Shown here: piece after piece, positions 1-11,500 of the stretch
Numbering within the stretch: position 1 is the stretch's first letter
Layout of the letters: each line of letters opens with the position of its first letter
Assembly (NCBI RefSeq): GCF_036884655.1
Contig: NC_088340.1
Coordinates: 31,933,501 to 31,997,500 of the forward strand
Origin: Musa acuminata AAA Group
Lineage: Eukaryota > Streptophyta > Magnoliopsida > Zingiberales > Musaceae
Direction of reading: 5' to 3'
Length of the DNA stretch: 64,000 bases
Position numbers and translations under genes: made by a program
The notes under the pieces: model-generated
What the model saw: only the letters and a program-made list of their open reading frames with translations
Databases searched by the model: none
Told to the model about the DNA's origin: nothing

Positions 1-367
1 CTTTCTATCAAAGCTTTCATACCTCATTCTTGGTTCTTGAACCAAGATGTTCTTGTTGTGATCTTGAACTTCTGAAATTGGTTAGAGATGAGTTGATTGA
101 GCCGGTGGTCTATTTTCCACCATTCTGATGGTTCTGTTAATTAGTTTTTCTACATGTCGATTTATTTTAGATCGTGTAGAGTTTTGGACAAGTTCTTCCT
201 TTCTTCCCTCTCTTCAATTTGCGAGTTCGATTGGCAATAAGTTAGTAAACATGACTTAGATAAGTATGAATACCTTTTTTGCCTTGATGATCTTCAAGTG
301 GTGTGAACTGGTTAGTGTTTCTGATGTGTGATTCAAAAGATATTAAACTGTTCATTGACCCTTGCAG
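1..367 (+). other. 3' part of the HSFA4 intron
   Basis: T-rich intron sequence ending in a TTGCAG acceptor at 362-367, directly before the exon that resumes the heat-shock-factor DNA-binding domain. Plant HSF genes carry one conserved intron at this point, inside the helix-turn-helix, so the first exon must lie left of the window. Confidence 0.8.
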
Positions 368-1507
368 GGTTTCAGAAAGATAGACCCTGATCAGTGGGAG
401 TTTGCAAATGAGGATTTTATACGAGGAGAAAAGCACCTCCTGAAGAACATACACAGACGCAAGCCAGTATATAGCCATTCGCCGCACAACCAAGGTAGCT
501 CTTCAGGACCACTGTCGGAAGCTCAAAAACAGGATCTTGAAGAGGAGATTGAGCGGCTTAAGCAAGAAAAGGCTATGCTTGTGAATGAGCTTCGGAAGAA
601 TGTGCACAAGCAGCATGGAATGGAGCACCAAATGCAGTCCTTAGAGGAAAGATTACAGGTCCTGGGAGACCGACATAGAAATTTGATGGCCTTCTTGACA
701 CAGATCGTGCAGGAGCCTTGGTTCCTGTCTAACCTTGTACAAGACTCTGATCTTCTCAGCAAGAAGAGGCGATTGCCAAAAATCAATTACTTCAATGAGG
801 ACACTGCTATGGAAGATAATCAAATTGTCACTTTCCAGCAGCCCTTGGCAGGTGAAAAATCAGACTATGCATCTATTCAGATATTTGACATGGAGCCTTT
901 TGAGAAGATGGAGTCATCGTTGAATTCATTGGAGAATTTCTTCAGAGGTGTTAGTCAAACTTCCGGTGATGACATGTGCTATGATAGCATTGTGGCTTGC
1001 CTTCCCACTGATGTTCTTCTCACTGAAATGAATGCATCATCAGTGGAGACTGGTGCAAGTCTGCAATCACTTTTGCCTAACTTATATCCTTCTTCACCTT
1101 GTCTGGGAGATATCCATTCGTCTCCAGAGACAGCAGAATGTATGAGCCATGTGGAAACTCCTGGTATTCCTGCAGCTGAAAATCAAACAGATTCAAGGAT
1201 CAAGGTTGCTGAGATAGATGTTAATTTAGAACCTGCAGCTACTGAGGTTGATTCATTGCGAGATCAAGCAACCAGTACCACCACATCTACCATGCCCACT
1301 GGAGTAAATGATGTGTTTTGGGAACAATTTCTTACAGAGATACCAGGTTCTTCTGTTACTAAGGTAGTCCAGTTGAAAAGAAGAGATTCAGATGATGAAC
1401 AAAGTGAAGGAAAGATAAGAGAGGTGGAAAACATGTGTCGGAATGGGATAAATGTTGATCATTTTGTAGAAAAGATGGCGAATCTTACTTCAGTAGAGAA
1501 AACCTGA
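368..1507 (+). CDS. HSFA4: Heat stress transcription factor, class A4 (3' exon only)
   Basis: Final exon of a class A heat stress transcription factor, a nuclear trimeric activator that binds heat-shock elements. Seen: the exon opens with the end of the DNA-binding domain ([17 protein letters not shown], residues 1-17 of this part) and a flexible linker. A heptad-repeat HR-A/B oligomerisation coiled coil follows (about 49-115) with the extended spacing of class A, then a basic NLS (SKKRRLPK, about 131-138). An acidic AHA activation motif ([10 protein letters not shown], about 315-324) and a C-terminal export-like segment ([12 protein letters not shown]) complete it. The AHA core WEQFLTE is typical of the A4/A5 branch, and the overall layout fits A4. 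The stop is TGA at 1505-1507. The N-terminal two thirds of the DNA-binding domain is outside the window, so the gene is cut by the window edge rather than broken. No frameshift is seen. Confidence 0.9.
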   Translation, partial: GFRKIDPDQWEFANEDFIRGEKHLLKNIHRRKPVYSHSPHNQGSSSGPLSEAQKQDLEEEIERLKQEKAMLVNELRKNVHKQHGMEHQMQSLEERLQVLGDRHRNLMAFLTQIVQEPWFLSNLVQDSDLLSKKRRLPKINYFNEDTAMEDNQIVTFQQPLAGEKSDYASIQIFDMEPFEKMESSLNSLENFFRGVSQTSGDDMCYDSIVACLPTDVLLTEMNASSVETGASLQSLLPNLYPSSPCLGDIHSSPETAECMSHVETPGIPAAENQTDSRIKVAEIDVNLEPAATEVDSLRDQATSTTTSTMPTGVNDVFWEQFLTEIPGSSVTKVVQLKRRDSDDEQSEGKIREVENMCRNGINVDHFVEKMANLTSVEKT

Positions 1508-3554
1508 TGTTAGATTTCGTTTTTGGTGTTTCATATGTTAGGATATATATATGTGATTTGATAGCGAAATATAACCCATGGTAGATATGTATGATAAAGA
1601 CACTCAGATTTCAGTCCTGAAATTTATTTGCATCCTCGGTTAGAAGTAACTTGTACTTTTCTTACTAGCACCTTATTCATTTATTTTTGGATGCATGGTG
1701 GCATCTGGTATGAGGATAATTCTAAATCATTTTTACCTTGAGGCTATGCCCCCTCGTTTTTCGACAAATTTATTGATTGACTGAATTGACATCCTTTTTC
1801 TCCCATGCATGTTTTACATGGGTTAATTTATACTCACAGTCTTGACATGAAAATTCTTTAGATCATTAGATTTAGTAAGCTTTCTTGACTGCTATTTGAA
1901 ATGAAATTAGAGGGTATATTTGTTCATCAAGGTCAACCATATTGATCTTTGCGCTTCTGCCTATGTCGTTTTTGTAGTTTATATTGTTTGACATGGTATG
2001 GGTGGTTGTAGTATCTGCGCCTTGTTGTTTGTTGTTGACAATATGCATCTGTTTGGTTTTTACATTGCAGTAGTCAGATACATTGCAAAATTGGCCCTTT
2101 TTATTATGTTAAGTTTGCCTCTGGGATGCTCATTCAGACGTTTATCTTGGAAAGTTGGAATACGATATCTAGGGTTGCCTTGGCAGTCAGCACAGATGGG
2201 TACCTACCAAGCAAAGAAAGGTATCAGTAGGCACCGTATTGAAGCATGTCAACAGTACCAATACATGGTAACGCGATCTTTTTACTTATGCTGTATAGGA
2301 TAGGAGCATGTCTATTGGCACAACATTCCCCGACGAGAGGTCCTCATAGATGTTTCAGCTAATTAAGTTCATGCATGAATTCTATTCACTAAACAGAGTT
2401 TTTTTCTTATAGATGTACCACCATGGGAAGACATCTAGAAAGCCTGACAACTATGAAAGTTACACAGAATCATTATGCCTTAAGAGTTGCTTCTTTATGC
2501 TAAGGTATTGATGTTTCAGTGTGATCCATTTCAGCAGATATAGGATAATGTAGTGTCTAAGGTAAACTTATATCTATGTGTTTTTGTGGAAGGGTGCAAA
2601 TAATGCAGTTTGATGAGGACCTCTTACCTGATTGGAGATCAGTCTGTTTCTTTTCAAGCTGATGCTTTACTCGCATGTTTATTCATGTGGTTTGACTGGA
2701 TCTAGTTTTGAAAGTACTTGTGAAAGCAACCTCGAGGATGATGGAGCTGCTATATTTCGAAAAAACACAGAGACACTGGAAAAGAGGAGATGGACTTCTT
2801 GTCGAGTAAAACAGAGAAAGAGATTAATCTTCTTTCTTTACTGAAGACGCATTTGTAGAGCAGGATACTGGGGGGTCTTTGTACCATGAAGATTGCAGAG
2901 AGTGAAAGAGGAACAACTCTTATAGTTCTTCTGTTTCTTCATATTTGCTGCCTACATTCACAATAATTTGTTCTCCATGTTTATGCAAATTTGACGAGTC
3001 CAAATGCCTTTAATTTGAAAGTAGGATAATATTTTCATTCATTGTGTAAACAGGTAACAGTTTTCTCCCTCTTTGCCAGTCTCAGACAGTTGATTTTGCA
3101 GAACCAAAATAGTGAGAGAAACATCAATGTTCTCAGTTACTAATCTCCTTAGTGAATCATTTTTAAGATTTAATACATATATCAATATAAAATACAGCTT
3201 AAAACTTCTCTCCACATGATAGTAATGCCTGAACAATATATGACTACATTCCTCATCTGAGAGAATCTAACGTTTTGGTAGTTCTTTAACATTTTTTCTC
3301 CTTGAAACAGCATTGTGGCCAATAAAAATGGTTTCTGAACATTATTAAAGCATGCATGGCTTGCATGCAACTCTACCATAACATCAAATACATTAAACAA
3401 AACACACTCGTAGGACTTTCATACCTCCTTCCATGTTCTCAGAATGCAACAAGCATATAACAGCATGTATTTGAGTTCGTCAAGACTAAACATACTGAAT
3501 TCCACATGGGGAGCATGTGTCTCCATGTATCTCTTGTCATAATCTCCTACATCG
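1508..3554. other. HSFA4 3' UTR and intergenic spacer
   Basis: About 2 kb of AT-rich sequence. The first 100-200 bases are presumably HSFA4 3' UTR. Short open frames (for example 1998-2303 and 2632-2844) have no recognisable domain, and I see no RNA gene or transposon terminus here. Confidence 0.5.
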
Positions 3555-3801
3555 TTGACTTTTGACGCTGTCTCTCTCTCCTCCGTCTTACATCTGGTGG
3601 TGGAATGCGGAGAACATTGATGCAGACATTTCTTCTCACCACCACCACAACAACACGTAGCCGGACTTACAACCATGATTAGCTACCTGATCATGTTCCC
3701 GAGCACTGACTTTTGAGTTCTAATCCTTCTTATTCCTGCCTCACTCACATGCTCACATGATCCCACCACCAAACCTCTCATGGATTACCATCAGTATATA
3801 A
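3555..3801 (+). promoter_or_regulatory. PR-1 promoter: W-box pair and TATA box
   Basis: Two TTGAC cores lie 7 bp apart at 3555-3559 (full W-box TTGACT) and 3562-3566 (TTGACG, which also gives a TGACG as-1/TGA-factor core at 3563-3567). A TATATAA box is at 3795-3801, about 66 bp before the PR-1 ATG at 3867. WRKY and TGA factors regulating PR-1 through such sites is established knowledge; that these sites are used here is inference. Confidence 0.6.
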
Positions 3802-3866
3802 CCCACACAATTCTCATCGACTCCAAGAAAGAACAATCCTTCTCTCTCATTCGACATTGTCGTGTC

Positions 3867-4370
3867 ATGGCCATCATCAACTCTCTTCCCACCTTCCTCC
3901 TCATCGTCCCACTCCTCCTCTCTCACGTAGATGGCCGTTTTCTCAGCGCAGTGAGCGGCGACGCAGCGGAGTTCCTTGTTCCCCACAACGAGCTGCGGAA
4001 GAGCATCGGGGTCCCTCCCCTGCAGTGGAGCACCCAGTTGGCCGACGTCGCGCTGCAGTACGCCAACCAGCGGAAGCGGGACTGCGCGCTGGTGCACTCC
4101 ACCTTGTCCTACGGCGAGAACATCTTCTGGGGGCAAGGCAAGAGCTGGACGATCCGGGACGTCGTCGCCGCCTGGGCGGCCGAGCAGCGCTTCTACGATT
4201 ACAGAACCAACACCTGCTCCAGCAACGCCGACTGCTACCACTACACGCAGATGGTGTGGAGGACGACGCAGCGCGTCGGCTGCGCAAGGATCTTCTGCGA
4301 CAGCGGCGACACCTACGGCGTCTGCGAGTACGATCCCCACGGCAACATCATCGGCAGAAGGCCTTACTGA
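3867..4370 (+). CDS. PR1: Pathogenesis-related protein 1 (PR-1, CAP domain)
   Basis: Single-exon gene for a 167-aa secreted CAP-superfamily protein of the PR-1 type, a defence marker that is apoplastic or vacuolar. Seen: a hydrophobic signal peptide (about 1-23, MAIINSLPTFLLIVPLLLSH), then HNELR, GENIFW and CYHYTQMVWR, which carry the conserved CAP histidines and glutamate. There are six cysteines for the three usual disulfides. The C-terminus VCEYDPHGNIIGRRPY contains a PxGNxxxxxPY stretch matching the CAPE-peptide pattern. I chose the ATG at 3867. The in-frame ATG at 3780 would add 29 non-signal residues and lies upstream of the TATA box at 3795-3801. The coding part is GC-rich (third-position G/C) against AT-rich flanks, common in monocot genes. 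The basic RR near the end may hint at a basic isoform. The ORF is intact. Confidence 0.93.
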   Translation: MAIINSLPTFLLIVPLLLSHVDGRFLSAVSGDAAEFLVPHNELRKSIGVPPLQWSTQLADVALQYANQRKRDCALVHSTLSYGENIFWGQGKSWTIRDVVAAWAAEQRFYDYRTNTCSSNADCYHYTQMVWRTTQRVGCARIFCDSGDTYGVCEYDPHGNIIGRRPY

Positions 4371-5436
4371 ATTATGGCTTCAGCTCCCTTTCTATCTTAG
4401 TGTGTTCGACGATATGACTCTCTTTCATGTGTTGCTTGTGGTAGAAGAAGAAGTGAGAAACAGCTATTGAGTTGACTTTACTGTATCCAAAAATCAACAG
4501 CGTTGACTCCAATTCCAATTGGTCCCACAAGTGGTGGCTTCAGGTTGGTTTAGGTGGAATTATTGTCCCAAGATCCACCCCAAGTCGACTCTTAAATACT
4601 ATAATGAGGAGGATATTTCACCTATGATTGCTTCTATAACTCTTAGGTGTCATCTTTACAAGGAAGAAATGTCTGTTCTTTGTACTGTTTCTTGACATCT
4701 CTGTTCTCTTTTCTATCTAAGTTTGCTTTTCTTGCATTTCCCGAGGGTTTGAAAAGATCATTATGGGACTTTAAATTATCAAATCCAGAAAGGTTTTATT
4801 TGCATTTGAGAGAAGCAGCTCAAGGCGGACCAGCACAAGCATCTTCTCTCTTCCCCTCCTCTGCCGCTTCGTCTTCCATTGGATGGCAGAAGGGTGTGTC
4901 GCTTTCCTTCTGGAAACGGGTTAGGCAAAGTGCAACGGTGAATTGAATCCCTCGCGTCAGATCGATACCCCTTTCTTGCACCATCGACGAGAGATTCGCC
5001 CAACTTTATAGGACCAATAACACGAAATAGGAGATCTGGGGAGACACCGGTATGGTGATTGAAATAACCTTTCTCTCTCCTTTATCAAACCTTGATTGTC
5101 CTTCCGTCCATCGTGGCACTTCTCCTCGCCTCCGAATGAAGCCCGATCCATAGGCCTCCGAGAGACCATGCCTCAAGTATCCGGGTCCCAAGTTAAACCC
5201 AATAACACGAGTGGTAAAGAGGCGAGTAAAATCGTTTCAGGTAAAAAAGACCTCTTTCTGTCTTTCCTCTCTCTCTCTCTTTCACGCTTCTTCCTGTGTG
5301 CTAATCTTGTTCTTCCGCGACGATCATCCAATCCACCGTCTCCACCAAAATCTCACCTCGACCGATCGAAACTACACCGAACAACTTCGGTGGTAGTTAT
5401 TTCTTGAGCCGTGGTGGACGGTGGTTGCCGCAGAGC
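4371..5436. other. Spacer between PR-1 and RABA1, including RABA1 promoter/5' UTR
   Basis: No convincing coding region. TTGACT W-box cores occur at about 4473 and 4503. The last few hundred bases are pyrimidine-rich (CTCTCT around 5265-5285) and probably belong to the RABA1 promoter and 5' UTR. Open frames here have no recognisable domains. Confidence 0.45.

Positions 5437-5462
<26 letters not shown>
5437..5462 (+). repeat. (AG)n microsatellite in the RABA1 5' UTR
   Basis: An uninterrupted AG dinucleotide run followed by a further imperfect GA tract to about 5472. It ends roughly 35 bases before the RABA1 ATG at 5505. GA tracts are common in plant 5' UTRs and promoters; a regulatory role is only inferred. 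Confidence 0.85.
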
Positions 5463-5467
<5 letters not shown>

Positions 5468-5504
5468 AGAGAGCAGACGGAAGAGGATAAGGGGACAGGG
5501 AGGG

Positions 5505-8500
5505 ATGGCAGGATACCGAGCGGAGGACGACTACGACTACTTGTTCAAGCTAGTGCTGATCGGGGACTCCGGGGTGGGCAAGTCCAACCTCCTCTCCCGC
5601 TTCACACGCAACGAATTCAACCTCGAGTCCAAGTCCACCATCGGCGTCGAGTTCGCCACCCGCAGCATCACCGTCGACACCAAGGTTCTCAAGGCCCAGA
5701 TTTGGGACACCGCCGGCCAAGAGAGGTACTCTCTCCCTCCCCCTCTCCCTCTGATTTCCTTATTCGTTTCTTGAAGTTGACTAAGGTTGACACGCGGATC
5801 CATTTCTTGGGTTGTGAAAGGGGTTTCTTAGGTTTCTAGCGAATTAGGATCTCGTGTCCTGGAGAAGAATCAGGGAACACCTCACTTGGTAGGTGAAGAT
5901 TTCATCTGATACAAATTGGATGCAGTCGAACTTGGCAGTGAATTAACCTGCTCGGAACAAAATCGAAGTCAACTGGCGTTTATTTTATTATAATGGGCAA
6001 GTATTTCTCCTAGCGACCTTTTATTGAGTTTGAAGATCTAAGTAGTTAACAAAAGATAGGATCAGACTATCCAACGGTGACTTGAACATCTAAACAAGAA
6101 AATATAGGAAATACAATACATTTAGTTTGCATTAGGTTTCCAACAGTGATTATTATAATAGTAATATGCTACTTAAACATCTAAACAAGAAAAATATTGT
6201 AAGCCATCAAATAAGAGAAGGAACTCAAACTGCTAAAATTTAAAGTGTTGATTATGTCTTAAATTCTGAGTTATGGAATACAAACTTGATCCAATGCCAA
6301 AAAATACGTGACTGAATCAACAATCTTATTGTGTCAGCAAAAAGGTGTGCATGGCATCTGGAATACAGGTTCTAGGGTGGGTCAAAATATAGAGCTTTAC
6401 CCAGTCAAGAGGTTTGTTTTCACAACTCCTGTGGTGGTCAACCAAATTATAGAGGAGGAACCTTATTATGGTGGCACAACTCGTCCTAGTCAATAAGATC
6501 AAAAGAAATCTAATCATATTTAGGTTTAGAATTTTAGGAGGAAATTTTGTTGTAAAAATTTTCATTTTAGGTTGAGCCTGGTTACCATCCTTCAATTTGA
6601 AACTAACATATATTTATTTCAAAGTGATATCCATTAACTGCAACTTGAAACAAACATTTCTTCATTTCAAAGTGATACCTATTAACTGAAATACAAATTG
6701 GCTGAGCACCATGTGAAAGCAGTTGACGTTAATTGTTTGTTTGTTTTGGTGGGTTTGGTGTGGTTGAGTTGGGCTAACCTAAGAAATATATTCTTGGGTT
6801 TTGTGAAGGAAATCTGCAAACTAATTGGATAGCATTGTGTTAGGACTCTAGCTTGGAGAGTCCTAATTGAGAGGGACATTCATGTAAAACTGTTAGGACT
6901 CTAGCTAGGAGAGTCCTAATTGAGAGGGACATTCTGTTAGGACTCTAGTTAGGAGAGTCCTAATTGAGAGGGGCATTCAAGTATGAGGTATTTTCTTAGA
7001 GAAGAATTAGGAGTTGTAAGAGAATAGGAGTCTTGACTATGAGTCCTACTAGGAGTTGGTTAGAAGTAAGAGTTTTAAGTAGGAGTCCTATTAGGAGTTA
7101 GGGTTTAGAAGCCCTATAAATAGCCATGTATTCCTTCTCTTTTCATAAGCAATAGATGAATCTTTTTTGCAGCCTTTGAGCAGCAACTTGGAGGGAGGAA
7201 CCCCTATAGAGTTCGAAGGAGGCCGATCCCCTAAAGAGATCAACCCCAAGTTTAGAATCTGCAAGGGTTCTAACACCTAGTATCAGAGCAGCGTTCTTGG
7301 CGTCTCGCTGCCCTTCCACAGCCATCCATCAACCCTCTACAACCATCCAAAGCAATTCCCACAATTGCTTAAAAGATCGTCACCGAATTCCGTCATCATC
7401 TCCACCACCACGGATCATCCTTTGATCTCCCCGTGAATTGCAACAGGTTCTGGTTTCCTACCTTACTGCTGCTGCAATTTAGTTATCCTTATTCGAAAAT
7501 CAAAAAAAAAAAAAATCGTTCCTATATTGCTACATAAACTTTTCGTCACAAAGTTTTCATCTTTACGACGAAAGATACATTGCAGAATTCCAGCCGCATA
7601 GCACCATCTGTTTGATCTTGCTACTGTGCTTTTTTTATCCAAATTTCTACGAAATTTTTATGACATCTTTGACACTTCTTAACAGTGGATTTCCCTTTGG
7701 TTTTATCAAAAAATTCTCAATATAAACTACTGATCTTTTATGTCCAATCTGCTGCACTTGAATTGCAGAATTCAAGCCGCATAGCACCATCTGTTTGATC
7801 TTGCTACTGTGCTTTTTCTATCCAAATTTCTACGAAATTTTTATGACATCTTTGACACTTCCTAACAGTAGATTTCCCTTTGGTTTCATCGAAAAATTCT
7901 CAATATAAACTACTGATCTTTTATGTCCAATCTGCTGCACTTGAAAATCTATGCTGCAGAAAATTTCAGCTGCATATCGTTGCCTTAACCCATCTATTTG
8001 CAATCTTTTTGAATGAAATTTCTTATACACTTCATAGATCATCTTGGCTTCCATCTAAGATTGATCTATTAAGAAATTCATCTCTAAAAACGATTTTATG
8101 TTGCTGCAAATTTTCATCGTAACCCGCTGAAATTTTTTGACGATAATTCTGCAATTGCAACTTGCACCAATTTCCTTGCTGTTATACTGCCGAAATTTTC
8201 TTGATTAAATTAGATATCCTTGCTGTCATATAAACTGTGATTTTGCTATCAATTCCCTCCTCAATTCTCCCAAGTTTTTGGTGGAAATTACGTCGAGAAA
8301 CCGTTGTTTCTTCGACGACAATTCTACTCTTACAAGACAGCACATACTTGCTGTAACTTCCACGGATTTCTGTCAAACCTTTGCTACCATCTACCACAGA
8401 TCCAAAACTTTCATCCACAGCCCTAAAACTCTACTAAACCCCACCCTCAAACTGCACCCAAAACAGCCACAAAACAAGCCTAAACCGCAGCCTACATCCA

Positions 8501-11500
8501 CCAATCCACCAACACTTTCGACCATCACTTCTCTCAACCTATACATGCCTTTAACCCAACAGCAAAAGAGAGATCTTAACATCATTGATTTGGGGCCATA
8601 TACTATGGCATCCAAGGAGGCAATCAATGCTAAATTCGAAGCCTTGGAGGCGTGAATGGAGGATAAGATTCGGACACTCTTTACCGAACTCAGATTGGGC
8701 CGACCACTAAGCCCGAAAAAATCATATCACGGAGAGAGCTTTGCCCAATCGCACCAGGCTCGAAGAGATGAGTTCTAAGGGAGGGGAGGCTCTATGACTG
8801 AACCCAACTATCCATGCATGAGAGTAGACTTCTCTAGATGGGGGAAGAAGGAGACCCGATTGGTTGGATCTCGTGCGCGGAGCGATATTTTCAGTACCAT
8901 AAAACCGTGGATACATCTATGGTGAATTTGACTGGTTTGAACATACTTACGGAGTCCTTTCATGGCAACAATTCAAAGAAGGACTGCTGATCCGCTTCAG
9001 ACCAATCGATTACGAGAATATTAATGGACAACTAGCAAAGATCCGACAAACTTCCACCATTCAGGAGTACCAAACCAGGTTTGAAAGGTTATCTAATCAA
9101 ACTCATGATTGGTCTCAAAAACAGCTATTGAGGACCTTCATTGAGGGCTTGAAGCCGGAGATCCGAAGAGAAGTTAAAACGCGACAACCGTATACGCTTA
9201 TGGCAGCCATCTCTTTCGCACGACATCAAGAGGAGAAATTGAACCACGAAGCTCGAAGGACTAGGGTCACTCCTCAACCAGCAATATTGAAGCCCTTAGC
9301 CCCTCCTACTATTGACCGAGTCCCTGCACCAAAATGGTTGACAAGAGAAGAGCTTCAGGAGCGATTTGCGAAGGGGTTATGTTGGCATTGTGACGAGCCG
9401 TGGAGCCATAAGCATCGCTGTAGTAAAGGGAGACTTTTTATCATTGAACTAGTAGAAGAAAAGGTCATTAAATATCCAGAAGAGAGCATTGAACATAAAG
9501 AAGAAGATGCAGAAGAAGATGCAGAAGAAGAGCCACAACCGACCGAAGTTACGGTACATGCACTAGCCAACTACTCAAACCCGCAAACGATGAAAGTTGG
9601 AGGCCTTCTCAAACAACAACCGATCACTGTTTTCATCGACACGAGCAGCACTAATAATATCCTAAACAGTAAGGTTGCTATCCGAATGGCATTACCTATC
9701 GAGAATCGCTGCAGGTTTGATGTTAAGGTCACCGACAGACAGATTTTGAAGTGTGATCGTAGGCGCCCGCAGGAGAAACTATTGTTGCAGGACCAAGAGA
9801 TAATTGCAGATTTCTTCCTTCTTCCTCTTGATGATCATGAGGCCATGCTCAGAATTAAATGGTTGACAACATTAGGTGATTTTTCTTGGAATTTTATGAA
9901 ACTAATTATGAAATTTTACAGTAAGGAGAAACAGGTGATACTGCACGGGAAATGTGGGGGCGACGTAACGATGATTTGCACACAACAAATGAAGAAGGTT
10001 TTGCATAAAGCATGCAGTGGCTTTTTGGTACAACTTGAGCAGCAAACTAAGGGAGAGTCAACAGAATTTGAAGATCCAAATCTACTTCCTTTGCTTGCTG
10101 AATTTTTAGATATATTTGACGAACCGCGCAACCTACCTCTTACCCGCCGGCATGATTATTATATAATGATTCTTCCAGGCAAACCTCCAGCAAATGCTCA
10201 GCCATATCAATATCCACATCTCCAGAAGGATGAAATAGAATGGATTGTAAAAGAGATGCTCGAAACAGGAGTTATTCGGCCATGTTGCAGCCCCTACCCT
10301 TCACCGGTGCTCCCCATACGAAAGAAGGACAGAACATGGCGATTATGTGTTGACTACCGAGCTCTCAATGGCATAACCATCAAGGATAAATACCCTATTC
10401 TAGTAACAGATGAATTGCTTGATGAAAGAGAGCATAAATCTTCACAAAGCTGGACCTTCGATCCGGGTATCATCAAATACAAGTATGTGAAGAAGACATA
10501 CCGAAAGCCACCTTTTGAACACACAACAACCACTATGAATTTTTGCTTTCTTCAAAAGAAGGTGGAATATCTTGGGCATATCATATCAGAGGAAGGTGTG
10601 GCAGAAGACCCCTTCAAAATTGAAGCAATGCAAAACTGGCCTACCCCGAGGAACGTAAAATTGCTACATGGCTTTCTGGGTTTAACAGGCTACTACTGCA
10701 AGTTCGTGAAAAACTATGGCGACATTAGTGCACCACTTACTTTCTTACTGAAAAAAGATGTCTTCCAATGGTCGGATAGAGCCTCCGTTGCCTTCGACAA
10801 ACTTAAGGCAGCCATGACGACGACATCGGTGCTAACACTACCATATTTTAACCGACCCTTCACTATTGAGGCCGATGCATCTGGAGTCAGAATTGGAGCC
10901 ATTCTCATGCAAGATGGTCGACCACTCGTATACACTAGCAAGGCATTATCTCCCTCCCATCAAAATAAGTCAACATATGATAAGGAGATGCTCGCCATTG
11001 TGCGCGTAGCAACGAGGTGGAGACCCTACTTGATTGGTCGACGATTTCAAAATAAAACCGACCATAAAAGCCTCAAGTACTTTTTGGAGCGAAAGATACC
11101 ATCCCCTGAGCAGCAAAAATGGGTAACAAAACTTCTTGGAATTGATTTTGAAATAACTTACAAAAAGGGGAAAGAGAATGTTCTTGCAGATGCGCTTTCG
11201 CAGCTACCCGAGCAAGTTGAAGTTTCGGTCGTTTCACTTCTGACCAGCGACTTCCTTGAGGATATTAAGATGGAATGGCAGGAAGATTCAGATATTAGTA
11301 AGATTTTAAAAAAAATATTGGAGGAAGCACCAAGCCCCATGGCTCATTACAATCGGGACTCAAAAGAATTATGCTATAAGGGACGCATTGTGCTTGTGAC
11401 AAATTTTACTTGTATCTTCAAGAGCAGATTTTGGACAATGTTATTCCATATGCAGGGTACTAAATTGAAAAAGGAGTATGACATATCACCCACAAACCAA

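Noticed and set aside
1998..2303. 101-codon open frame downstream of HSFA4
   Set aside because: No recognisable domain, no supporting splice or promoter pattern, and composition like the surrounding non-coding DNA.
3780..3866. Longer PR-1 start at 3780
   Set aside because: It precedes the TATA box and would place 29 polar residues before the signal peptide.
3753..4470. Overlapping frames of 114-195 codons on both strands at PR-1
   Set aside because: Shadows of the GC-rich PR-1 exon; none has CAP motifs or any other domain.
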